Source: Streptomyces sp. 15-116A
GTDB lineage: Bacteria; Actinomycetota; Actinomycetes; Streptomycetales; Streptomycetaceae
Assembly (NCBI RefSeq): GCF_025290915.1
Contig: NZ_JAOCQE010000024.1
Location: forward strand, 1 to 43,626
Direction: 5' to 3'
DNA: 43,626 nucleotides
Numbering within the stretch: position 1 is the first letter of the stretch; the number at the start of each line of letters is the position of its first letter. The translations under genes were made by a program, and so were the position numbers. The notes under the pieces are model-generated. The model ran no database searches, was not told the origin of the DNA, and worked only from the letters and a program-made list of their open reading frames with translations. Below, in pieces: positions 17,772 to 24,984 of this stretch.

Positions 17772-18413
17772 ATGGACACCACACACCGGACCGATCAGCA
17801 GCGGTCCGCCGACCGCCGCAGGCGCGAGCTGCTGGAGGCCGCGGACCGGGTGGTGCTGCGCGACGGTCCGCAGGCGTCGATGAACGCGATCGCCGCGGAG
17901 GCGGGGATCACCAAGCCGATCCTGTACCGGCACTTCGGTGACAAGGGCGGGTTGTACGCGGCGCTGGCGAAGCGGCACACCGATGCGCTGCTGGACTCAC
18001 TGCGGGCCGCGCTGGACGCTCCCGCGGAGCGGCGGGAGCGGGTGGAGCACACGCTGGACACGTATCTCGCGGCGATCGAGGCTCGGCCGCAGGTGTATCG
18101 GTTTCTGATGCATCCGGCGGAGGGGGCGTCGGGGGATCAGGGCTTCGATGTGGGGAAGCACTCGGCGCCGTTGTTGCGGCGGATGGGTGAGGAGCTGGCG
18201 CGGGTCATCGAGGAGCGGGTGGATCTCGGGCCGGGGTCGCAGCAGCTGGCGCGGGTGTGGGGGCATGGGATTGTCGGGATGATGCATGCGGCGGGTGACT
18301 GGTGGCTTGGTGAACGCCCCTGTTCCCGGGCGGAGTTGGTGCGGAGTCTTGCGGATCTGTTGTGGGGACGGCTTGCTGCGGCTGGGGACAAGGTCGGAGG
18401 TCCGGGGTTCTGA
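17772..18413 (+). CDS. TetR/AcrR family transcriptional regulator
   Basis: A 213-residue TetR regulator. The N-terminal helix-turn-helix covers about 17-64 (ASMNAIAAEAGITKPILYRHFGDKGGLY), then a helical ligand-binding domain with ARPQVYRFLMHP and GIVGMMHAAGDWWL. GGGGAGAG precedes the ATG. It probably represses the divergent acyl-CoA dehydrogenase gene, and perhaps itself, responding to an acyl-CoA or fatty acid; this is inferred from arrangement and operators. Confidence 0.9.
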   Translation: MDTTHRTDQQRSADRRRRELLEAADRVVLRDGPQASMNAIAAEAGITKPILYRHFGDKGGLYAALAKRHTDALLDSLRAALDAPAERRERVEHTLDTYLAAIEARPQVYRFLMHPAEGASGDQGFDVGKHSAPLLRRMGEELARVIEERVDLGPGSQQLARVWGHGIVGMMHAAGDWWLGERPCSRAELVRSLADLLWGRLAAAGDKVGGPGF

Positions 18414-18427
18414 CGGTTGGGGGGCGG

Positions 18428-18474
18428 CTGCGGGTCCGTTGCGGCTTGTCGCGCAGTTCCCCGCGCCCCTGAGT
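18428..18474. repeat. Streptomyces dispersed intergenic repeat (CGCAGTTCCCCGCGCCCC type)
   Basis: The segment CTGCGGGTCCGTTGCGGCTT followed by GTCGCGCAGTTCCCCGCGCC is a common intergenic element in Streptomyces chromosomes, as I recall. Its last 16 bases (18459-18474) recur exactly at 22442-22457 in this window. It occupies almost the whole gap between the TetR and deformylase genes and may end transcription of one or both. Confidence 0.7.
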
Positions 18475-18477
18475 CAG

Positions 18478-19023
18478 TCACCTGGGCCGGTGCCATGAAG
18501 CTCGGGCCACTTGGCGCATGAGCCGACGATGACGCCAGCCCGTGAGGTGATCGGCGTACACGCGACCCTCCAGGTGGTCGTACTCGTGTTGCAAGCACCT
18601 CGCGAACCATCCCGTCCCATGGACCGTGATCGGCTCCCCCGTCATCGTGACGCCCTCGATCACCGCGTGGTCGTAACGCTCCGTGCCCGCTTCCAGGCCC
18701 GGCAGGGACAGGCAGCCCTCCGGGCCGCGGATCACCACTCCGTCCGCTTCCACCAGGCGCGGATTCACCACATGTCCCAGATGCCGGACATCCTCGTCGT
18801 CCGGGCAGTCGTAGACGAAGACGCGCAGCGGGACGCCGATCTGGTTCGCGGCCAGGCCCACGCCTTGTGCCGCGTACATCGTCGCGAACAAGTCCTCCAC
18901 CAGGCGGGCCAGTTCCGGGCCGAAGTCGGTGACCTCGCGGCAGGGGGTGTGCAGGGTGAGGTCGCCGAGGAGGGTGAGGGGGCGGACGCGTCCGTGGACG
19001 CCGGGGATGGGGCCGTGTCGCAT
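18478..19023 (-). CDS. def: Peptide deformylase
   Basis: This iron/metal hydrolase removes the N-formyl group from nascent proteins. The protein has 181 residues with the three family motifs: GVGLAANQIG (54-63), EGCLSLPG (102-109, metal ligand C104) and QHEYDHLEG (145-153, ligands H146 and H150, catalytic E147). No strong Shine-Dalgarno precedes the ATG, but TACTCT lies 7 bp upstream, so the gene may be leaderless. It is divergent from murT-gatD. Streptomyces have several deformylases, so this is one paralogue. Confidence 0.96.
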   Translation of the reverse strand: MRHGPIPGVHGRVRPLTLLGDLTLHTPCREVTDFGPELARLVEDLFATMYAAQGVGLAANQIGVPLRVFVYDCPDDEDVRHLGHVVNPRLVEADGVVIRGPEGCLSLPGLEAGTERYDHAVIEGVTMTGEPITVHGTGWFARCLQHEYDHLEGRVYADHLTGWRHRRLMRQVARASWHRPR

Positions 19024-19171
19024 GGCGGTCAGAGTACGGTCCTTGCAGCAACGCCCGTCTCATGGTGGTGCCGCGGTGCCGGGGTGCTAAAGGATCTCGA
19101 TAGGCTGAGGTCCACACCACGTGACCGTCAGGCGCAAGGCGCGGCGCGTACGCAAGGAGGATCGAGAACTG

Positions 19172-20410
19172 ATGGCAGGCAACTCGGACCCGCTCACGCC
19201 GCGGGCCAAGCTGGCCGTGACCGCGGGTAAGGCGGTCGCAGCGGCATCCCGCGCCGCCGGGCGCGGCAGCGGTTCGGTGATCGGCGGCCGGGTGGCGCTG
19301 AAACTCGACCCCGACCTCCTCGCGCGGCTCGCGCAGAACCTGGACTGCGTTCTCGTCTCGGCGACCAACGGCAAGACGACCACGACGCGGCTGATCGCCG
19401 AGGCGCTGCGGGCCGCGGGGCCCGTGGTCTCCAACGCCCTCGGCGCGAACATGCCGGCCGGCATCACCTCGGCGCTCGCCGGGGGCTCGGACGCGAAGTT
19501 CGGTGTCATCGAGGTCGACGAGAAGTACCTCGCCGGCGTCGCCCGCGACACCGACCCCAAGTGCATCGCCCTGCTCAACCTCTCCCGCGACCAGCTCGAC
19601 CGCGCCGCGGAGACCCGCATGCTCGCGGAGAACTGGCGTGAGGGGCTGGCCGGCTCCAAGGCCGTCATCGTCGCCAACGCCGACGACCCGCTGGTCGTGT
19701 GGGCCGCCTCCTCGTCCCCGAACGTGATCTGGGTCGCCGCCGGGCAGATGTGGAAGGACGACGCCTGGTCCTGCCCGTCCTGCGGCGGCGTGATGCAGCG
19801 CCCCGGCGACGACTGGTTCTGCGGCGAGTGCGGCTTCCGCCGGCCGACGCCGAGCTGGGCGCTGTCCGGCGACCATGTGATCGACCCGCACGGGTCGGCC
19901 TGGCCCATCCACCTCCAGCTGCCCGGGCGGGCCAACAAGGCCAACGCCGCGAGCTCCGCCGCCGTCGCCGCCGTGTTCGGCGTGCCGCCGCAGGTCGCGC
20001 TGGAGCGGATGTACCAGGTGCAGGCCGTGGCCGGGCGCTACGACGTGGTGCAGTTCCAGGGACGGGACCTGCGGCTGCTGCTGGCGAAGAACCCGGCCGG
20101 CTGGCTGGAGACCTTCTCGCTCATCGACCCGCCGCCCACCCCGGTGATCCTCTCCGTCAACGCGCGCTCCGCCGACGGCACCGACACCTCCTGGCTGTGG
20201 GACGTCGACTACACCCGGCTCACCGGGCACCCGATCTGCGTCATCGGCGACCGCAGGCTGGACCTCGCGGTACGTCTGGAAGTGGCGAACCAGCAGTTCC
20301 AGGTCTTCGAGAACCTCGACCAGGCGGTGGCGGCGTGCCCGCCGGGCCGGATCGAGGTCATCGCCAACTACACCGCCTTCCAGGACCTGCGCCGCCGCGT
20401 CGGCAACTGA
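19172..20410 (+). CDS. murT: Lipid II isoglutaminyl synthase, Mur-ligase-like subunit MurT
   Basis: MurT with GatD amidates D-Glu of the peptidoglycan stem peptide to D-isoglutamine, at the cytoplasmic face on lipid II. The 412-residue protein shows the Mur-ligase P-loop VSATNGKTTTT (63-72), a four-cysteine zinc ribbon inserted in the middle domain (C201, C204, C217, C220), the KANAASSAA motif and the C-terminal WLWDVDYTRL with the aspartates implicated in catalysis (D344, D346). AAGGAGG at 19154-19160 selects ATG 19172 over the in-frame start at 19121. gatD follows after 17 bp. Confidence 0.95.
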   Translation: MAGNSDPLTPRAKLAVTAGKAVAAASRAAGRGSGSVIGGRVALKLDPDLLARLAQNLDCVLVSATNGKTTTTRLIAEALRAAGPVVSNALGANMPAGITSALAGGSDAKFGVIEVDEKYLAGVARDTDPKCIALLNLSRDQLDRAAETRMLAENWREGLAGSKAVIVANADDPLVVWAASSSPNVIWVAAGQMWKDDAWSCPSCGGVMQRPGDDWFCGECGFRRPTPSWALSGDHVIDPHGSAWPIHLQLPGRANKANAASSAAVAAVFGVPPQVALERMYQVQAVAGRYDVVQFQGRDLRLLLAKNPAGWLETFSLIDPPPTPVILSVNARSADGTDTSWLWDVDYTRLTGHPICVIGDRRLDLAVRLEVANQQFQVFENLDQAVAACPPGRIEVIANYTAFQDLRRRVGN

Positions 20411-20427
20411 CAACTCAGGGGACTTTT

Positions 20428-21156
20428 GTGAGTGACAACAGCCTGCGGGTCGTCTGGGTCTACCCCGACCTGCTCAGCACCTACGGCGACCAGGGCAACG
20501 TACTCGTCGTGGAGCGCCGTGCGCGGCAGCGCGGCCTGGACGTGGCCCGGCTCGACGTGCGCAGCGACCAGCCGATCCCCACGTCGGGGGACATCTATCT
20601 GATCGGCGGCGGCGAGGACCGCCCGCAGCGGCTCGCGGCCGAGCGGCTACGCCGGGACGGCGGCCTGACCCGGGCCGTGGAGAACGGCGCGATCGTGTTC
20701 TCGGTGTGCGCCGGCTACCAGATCCTCGGCCACGAGTTCATCAACGACCTCGGCCAGCGCGAGCCCGGCCTGGGACTGCTCGATGTGGTCTCGGTACGGG
20801 GTGAGGGCGCGCGGTGCGTCGGCGACGTGCTGGGCGACATCGACCCGCAGCTCGGGCTGCCGCCGCTGACCGGCTTCGAGAACCACCAGGGCGTCACCCA
20901 TCTGGGCCCGACGGCCCGCCCGTTCGCGCGCGTGCGGTTCGGCAACGGCAACGGCACGGGTGACGGCACGGAAGGCGCGTACAACGACACCGTGTTCGGC
21001 ACCTACATGCACGGTCCGGTGCTGGCCCGCAATCCGCAGATCGCCGACCTGCTGCTGAAGCTGGCGCTGGACGTCAACGCGCTGCCGCCGACCGACGACC
21101 GGTGGTACGAGGCGCTGCGCAACGAGCGCATCGCCGCTGCTCAGCAACCCGCGTAA
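20428..21156 (+). CDS. gatD: Lipid II isoglutaminyl synthase, glutamine amidotransferase subunit GatD
   Basis: This class I glutaminase-like subunit supplies ammonia to MurT. It has 242 residues from GTG 20428, preceded by AGGGGA. The nucleophile is C94 in FSVCAGYQILGHEF and the catalytic His is H195 in GTYMHGPVLARNP, matching the CobB/CobQ-like amidotransferase domain. GENHQG-type ENHQGVTHLG and an N-terminal YGDQGNVLVVERR are typical of GatD. It is co-transcribed with murT, and amidation of the peptidoglycan stem allows efficient cross-linking in actinobacteria. Confidence 0.95.
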   Translation: MSDNSLRVVWVYPDLLSTYGDQGNVLVVERRARQRGLDVARLDVRSDQPIPTSGDIYLIGGGEDRPQRLAAERLRRDGGLTRAVENGAIVFSVCAGYQILGHEFINDLGQREPGLGLLDVVSVRGEGARCVGDVLGDIDPQLGLPPLTGFENHQGVTHLGPTARPFARVRFGNGNGTGDGTEGAYNDTVFGTYMHGPVLARNPQIADLLLKLALDVNALPPTDDRWYEALRNERIAAAQQPA

Positions 21157-21199
21157 GAGGGTCAGTGAAGCCCGTCTGACGGCTGGTCCGCACAGGTGA

Positions 21200-21239
21200 G
21201 CGGGGTCGTCCAGCAGGCGGACGCGACGTGCGACCCCGC
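21200..21239 (+). terminator. Inverted repeat downstream of murT-gatD
   Basis: A perfect 9-bp inverted repeat GCGGGGTCG/CGACCCCGC (21200-21208 with 21231-21239) encloses 22 nt and is followed by CCCCTTCTG. It lies between gatD and pfkA. It could terminate murT-gatD mRNA or be part of the pfkA control region, where a TAGGGT -10-like hexamer follows at 21253-21258. Confidence 0.45.
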
Positions 21240-21322
21240 CCCCTTCTGCCGCTAGGGTGGCGGGGATCGAGCCGGACAGCGCGGTCCGGTCCCGGCCCAC
21301 TTCGAGAAGGTTGTTTCGGGCT

Positions 21323-22348
21323 ATGCGCATTGGTGTCCTCACGTCCGGCGGCGACTGCCCCGGCCTGAACGCCGTCATCCGGTCCGTCGTGCACCGTGCC
21401 GTCGCCGACCACGGCGACGAGGTCATCGGCTTCCGGGACGGCTGGAAGGGCCTCCTGGAGTGCGACTACCTCAAGCTCGACCTCGACGCGGTGAGCGGCA
21501 TCCTCGCTCGCGGCGGCACGATCCTCGGCTCCTCCCGGGTCCGCCCCGAGCATCTGCGGGACGGTGTGGAGCGGGCCAAGGGGCACGTCCGTGAGCTCGG
21601 CCTCGACGCGATCATCCCGATCGGCGGGGAAGGCACGCTCAAGGCGGCCCGGCTGCTGTCCGACAACGGGCTGCCGATAGTCGGCGTGCCGAAGACCATC
21701 GACAACGACATCGCGGTCACGGACGTCACCTTCGGCTTCGACACGGCCGTGGGCGTCGCCACCGAGGCCCTGGACCGGCTGAAGACCACCGCCGAGTCCC
21801 ACCAGCGGGTGCTGATCGTGGAGGTCATGGGCCGCCACACCGGCTGGATCGCACTGCACTCCGGCATGGCGGCCGGCGCGCACGCCATCGTCGTGCCCGA
21901 GCGGCCCTTCGACATCGACGAGTTGACCGCGCGGGTCGGCGAGCGGTTCTCGGCGGGCAAGCGGTTCGCGATCGTCGTCGCGGCGGAGGGGGCCAAGCCG
22001 AAGGCCGGGACGATGGACTTCGACGAGGGCGGCAAGGACATCTACGGGCACGAGCGGTTCGCCGGGATCGCGCGGCAGCTGTCCGTGGAACTGGAGTCGC
22101 GGCTCGGGAAAGAGGCGCGGCCGGTGATCCTGGGGCATGTGCAGCGGGGTGGTACGCCTACGGCGTACGACCGGGTGCTGGCCACGCGGTTCGGGTGGCA
22201 TGCGGTGGAGGCCGTGCATCGCGGGGAGTTCGGGATGATGACGGCGCTGAAGGGGACGGACATCGTGATGGTGTCGTTGGCTGAGGCGGTGGAGAGGCTG
22301 AAGACGGTGCCGGAGGGGCGGTATGCCGAGGCCGAGTGTGTGTTGTAG
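21323..22348 (+). CDS. pfkA: 6-phosphofructokinase (actinobacterial group)
   Basis: It phosphorylates fructose 6-phosphate to fructose 1,6-bisphosphate in glycolysis. The 341-residue protein begins MRIGVLTSGGDCPGLNAVIR. The phosphoryl-donor loop reads IGGEGTLKAA, with Gly where PPi-dependent enzymes have Asp, which favours ATP. GVPKTIDNDI carries Lys where E. coli enzyme has Gly, a feature otherwise seen in PPi enzymes; this mixture is known from Streptomyces ATP-dependent enzymes. EVMGRHTGWIA and GHVQRGGTPTAYDR bind the sugar phosphate. Start ATG 21323 has only a distant GAAGG. A strong terminator follows the dispersed repeat. Confidence 0.96.
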   Translation: MRIGVLTSGGDCPGLNAVIRSVVHRAVADHGDEVIGFRDGWKGLLECDYLKLDLDAVSGILARGGTILGSSRVRPEHLRDGVERAKGHVRELGLDAIIPIGGEGTLKAARLLSDNGLPIVGVPKTIDNDIAVTDVTFGFDTAVGVATEALDRLKTTAESHQRVLIVEVMGRHTGWIALHSGMAAGAHAIVVPERPFDIDELTARVGERFSAGKRFAIVVAAEGAKPKAGTMDFDEGGKDIYGHERFAGIARQLSVELESRLGKEARPVILGHVQRGGTPTAYDRVLATRFGWHAVEAVHRGEFGMMTALKGTDIVMVSLAEAVERLKTVPEGRYAEAECVL

Positions 22349-22379
22349 TCCCGGGTAGAGCTCGGGTTCTGCGGTTCGT

Positions 22380-22457
22380 CGCGGGCTGACGGTCGTATGT
22401 GGTTGATCGCGCCCACGCGGCGGAGCCGCAAATGGATACAGCCCCGCGCCCCTGAGT
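22380..22457. repeat. Streptomyces dispersed intergenic repeat (GCGGCGGAGCCGC type)
   Basis: The block contains GTGGTTGATCGCGCCCACGC, a small hairpin GCGGC-GGA-GCCGC (22417-22429) and CAGCCCCGCGCCCCTGAGT. The last 16 bases (22442-22457) equal 18459-18474. Elements of this composition recur between Streptomyces genes, as I recall, and here one lies directly after pfkA. Confidence 0.7.
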
Positions 22458-22467
22458 TGGCTGCCCT

Positions 22468-22497
22468 TGCCCCCGGTCGGAAGCTCGACCGGGGGCA
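22468..22497 (+). terminator. Terminator after pfkA
   Basis: An 11-bp perfect stem GCCCCCGGTCG/CGACCGGGGGC (22469-22479 with 22486-22496) is extended by a T-A pair and has a 6-nt loop GAAGCT. It is followed by GTTCTACT. Confidence 0.75.
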
Positions 22498-22553
22498 GTT
22501 CTACTCTGGTGCGGACACACTGCGTACAACCCCCACGAATCAGGAGCCGGTGG

Positions 22554-23504
22554 ATGGATCACAGCGGGCACGGCATGACCATGGATCTGCCGCCGTTCAC
22601 GCTGGGGCGAGGGCTCGCCTGGTCGGCGGACCCCTTCTTTCTCGTCGCCTGTCTGCTGGCGCTGGCGCTGTACGGGTGGGGGGTCGCGCGGCTGGTCCGG
22701 CGCGGGGACAAGTGGCCCGTGGGGCGGACCGTCGCGTTCGTGCTCGGGGTGCTGAGTGTCGCGCTGATGATGTGCACCAAGCTGAACGACTACGGCATGG
22801 TCATGTTCAGCGTGCACATGGTGCAGCACATGATGATCAGCATGGTGTCGCCGATCCTGGTGCTGCTCGGCGCCCCCATCACCCTGGCCCTGCGAGCCCT
22901 GCCGACGGCGGGGCGGGGGCGCAAGGGGCCGCGTGAGCTGCTGCTGATGCTGCTGCACAGCCGGTACATGCGGATCGTCACCCACCCGGTGTTCACCATT
23001 CCGCTGTTCATCGCGAGCCTGTACGGGCTGTACTTCACCCCGCTGTTCGACTTCCTGATGGGCTCCAGGGTGGGGCACATCGCGATGATGGTGCACTTCC
23101 TCGCCGTGGGGCTGGTGTTCTTCTGGCCGATCATGGGGGTCGATCCGGGCCCGCACCGGCCGGGGTATCTGATGCGGATGCTGGAGCTCTTCGCGGGCAT
23201 GCCGTTCCACGCGTTCTTCGGGATCGCGCTGATGATGGCGTCCACGCCGATGATCTCGACGTTCGAGAATCCGCCGGCTTCGCTGGGGATCGACGCCCTG
23301 TCCGACCAGAACGCGGCCGGGGGCATCGCGTGGGCGTTCAGCGAGGTGCCGTCCGTGCTGGTGCTGATCGCCCTGCTGTTCCAGTGGTACGCCTCCGACC
23401 AGCGACAGGCCCGGCGCAAGGACCGCGCGGCCGACCGGGACGGGGACAAGGAGCTGGAGGCGTACAACGCCTATCTGGCCTCGCTGCACGCCCGCGGGAA
23501 CTGA
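22554..23504 (+). CDS. CtaG-type cytochrome c oxidase assembly / copper protein
   Basis: A 316-residue polytopic membrane protein with about seven hydrophobic helices, of the caa3_CtaG family. The short N-terminus MDHSGHGMTMD is rich in His and Met, a copper-ligand composition. Further conserved histidines occur in VHMVQHMMISM, MVHFLAVG and GMPFHAFFG. The C-terminus is charged and cytoplasmic. The family helps build the copper centres of cytochrome oxidase in Gram-positive bacteria. An AGGAG precedes ATG 22554; a longer frame from 22467 would run through the terminator and is rejected. Confidence 0.88.
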   Translation: MDHSGHGMTMDLPPFTLGRGLAWSADPFFLVACLLALALYGWGVARLVRRGDKWPVGRTVAFVLGVLSVALMMCTKLNDYGMVMFSVHMVQHMMISMVSPILVLLGAPITLALRALPTAGRGRKGPRELLLMLLHSRYMRIVTHPVFTIPLFIASLYGLYFTPLFDFLMGSRVGHIAMMVHFLAVGLVFFWPIMGVDPGPHRPGYLMRMLELFAGMPFHAFFGIALMMASTPMISTFENPPASLGIDALSDQNAAGGIAWAFSEVPSVLVLIALLFQWYASDQRQARRKDRAADRDGDKELEAYNAYLASLHARGN

Positions 23505-23601
23505 GCGGCGCGGAAAGCGCCCAGAAACTGGGTGTCTGAACGCATGTGCGGACGGTGTCCAGGGGGCACCATGGAGGGAACCGCATGAGGAGGGTGTTGC
23601 G

Positions 23602-23778
23602 ATGCCCGGTTCCACGAACGGTTCCACCTCGACGAAGACCATGGGAGTGCTCACCGTGGGCGGGCTCGTCGCCGTCACGGCCTACACGGTGGCGCTCGGC
23701 AGCAACGGCTGGCTGTGGTTCGGCTGGGTCGTCCTGGGCCTGATCACCCTCGGTATGGTCGCCACGCGCAGCACCTGA
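23602..23778 (+). CDS. Small membrane protein, 58 aa
   Basis: From ATG 23602, with GGAGG about 8 bp upstream, the frame ends TGA 23778. After a polar Ser/Thr-rich start the product has two hydrophobic segments (VLTVGGLVAVTAYTVALGS and GWLWFGWVVLGLITLGMVA) and ends ATRST. The function is unknown. It follows the CtaG-like gene by about 100 bp on the same strand and may be co-expressed. It ends 3 bp from the convergent kinase gene. Confidence 0.72.
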   Translation: MPGSTNGSTSTKTMGVLTVGGLVAVTAYTVALGSNGWLWFGWVVLGLITLGMVATRST

Positions 23779-23781
23779 GCC

Positions 23782-24984
23782 TCATCCTCCGAGCCGCGCC
23801 GCGGAGTGCACGCCCGGCTGGTACTTCGGCAGCCGGACGGTGATCTTCATGCCCGCGCCCACGGCGGTCTCGATGACGAGGCCGTAGTCGTCGCCGTAGA
23901 CCTGGCGGAGCCGGTCGTCGACGTTGGACAGTCCGATGCCGCCCGTGGGGCTGACCTCGCGGGCGAGGATGCGTCGCAGCAGGTCGGGGTCCATTCCGGC
24001 GCCGTCGTCCTCGATGACGACCAGGGCCTCGGCGCCGGTGTCCTGAGCGGTGAGCTGAATGTGGCATTTATCCGCCTTGCCCTCCAGGCCGTGCTTCACC
24101 GCGTTCTCCACCAGGGGCTGCAGGCACAGGAACGGCAGCGCGACCGGCAGCACCTCGGGGGCGATCTGCAGGGTGACGGAGAGGCGGTCGCCGAAGCGTG
24201 CCCGTACCAGGGCCAGGTAGTGGTCGATGGCGTGCAGCTCGTCGGCGAGGGTGGTGAAGTCGCCGTGCCGGCGGAACGAGTAGCGGGTGAAGTCGGCGAA
24301 CTCCAGCAGCAGCTCGCGGGCCCGCTCGGGGTCCGTGCGGACGAAGGACGCGATCACCGCGAGCGAGTTGAAGATGAAGTGCGGGGAGATCTGGGCGCGC
24401 AGGGCGCGGATCTCGGCCTCGATGAGACGGGTGCGGGACTGGTCGAGGTCGGCCAGCTCCAGCTGGACGGAGACCCAGCGGGCCACCTCCCCCGCGGCCC
24501 GGACCAGGACGGCCGAGTCCCGGGGTGCACAGGCGACCAGGGCGCCGTGCACGCGGTCGTCGACGGTGAGCGGGGCGACGACGGCCCAGCGGACGGTGCA
24601 GTTGGGGGTGTCGCAGGTGAGCGGGAAGGCCTCGCCGCGGCCGGTGTCGAGGGGGCCGGCGAGGCGTTCCATGATCTCGGTGCGGTGGTGGGAGCCGACG
24701 CCGTCCCAGACGAGGACCCGCTCGCGGTCGGTGAGGCACAGGGCGTCCGTGCCGAGCAGGGAGCGCAGTTTGCGGGCGGACTTGCGGGCGGTCTCCTCGG
24801 TGAGTCCCGCGCGGAGTGGGGGTGTGGCCAGGGAGGCGGTGTGCAGGGTCTCGAAGGTGGCGTGTTCGACGGGGGTGCCGAGGCCGGCGAGGCTGGTGGG
24901 GCGGGCGGTGCGGCGGCCCAGCCAGTATCCGGCGGCGAGCAGGGGCAGCACGGCCACCAGGAGGCCCGCGAGGAATCCGCTCAT
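23782..24984 (-). CDS. LytS-type sensor histidine kinase with GAF domain
   Basis: A 400-residue kinase. It has one N-terminal membrane helix (3-22), a GAF-like domain (about 60-175) containing the pair C124/C129 in LTCDTPNCTVRW, then the His_kinase region EIRALRAQISPHFIFNSL with phosphorylatable H202, and an HATPase domain (VENAVKHG with N294, EDDGAGM, GIGLSN). Typical LytS/BtsS/YpdA kinases have a multi-helix receptor domain, which is missing here. Its ATG overlaps the symporter stop (24981-24984), and the LytTR regulator heads the same operon, so the kinase probably reports on the symporter or its solute (inference). Confidence 0.92.
   Translation of the reverse strand: MSGFLAGLLVAVLPLLAAGYWLGRRTARPTSLAGLGTPVEHATFETLHTASLATPPLRAGLTEETARKSARKLRSLLGTDALCLTDRERVLVWDGVGSHHRTEIMERLAGPLDTGRGEAFPLTCDTPNCTVRWAVVAPLTVDDRVHGALVACAPRDSAVLVRAAGEVARWVSVQLELADLDQSRTRLIEAEIRALRAQISPHFIFNSLAVIASFVRTDPERARELLLEFADFTRYSFRRHGDFTTLADELHAIDHYLALVRARFGDRLSVTLQIAPEVLPVALPFLCLQPLVENAVKHGLEGKADKCHIQLTAQDTGAEALVVIEDDGAGMDPDLLRRILAREVSPTGGIGLSNVDDRLRQVYGDDYGLVIETAVGAGMKITVRLPKYQPGVHSAARLGG

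Noticed and set aside
22467..22553. N-terminal extension of the CtaG-like gene
   Set aside because: It would translate through the pfkA terminator; ATG 22554 has its own ribosome-binding site and a His/Met-rich start.
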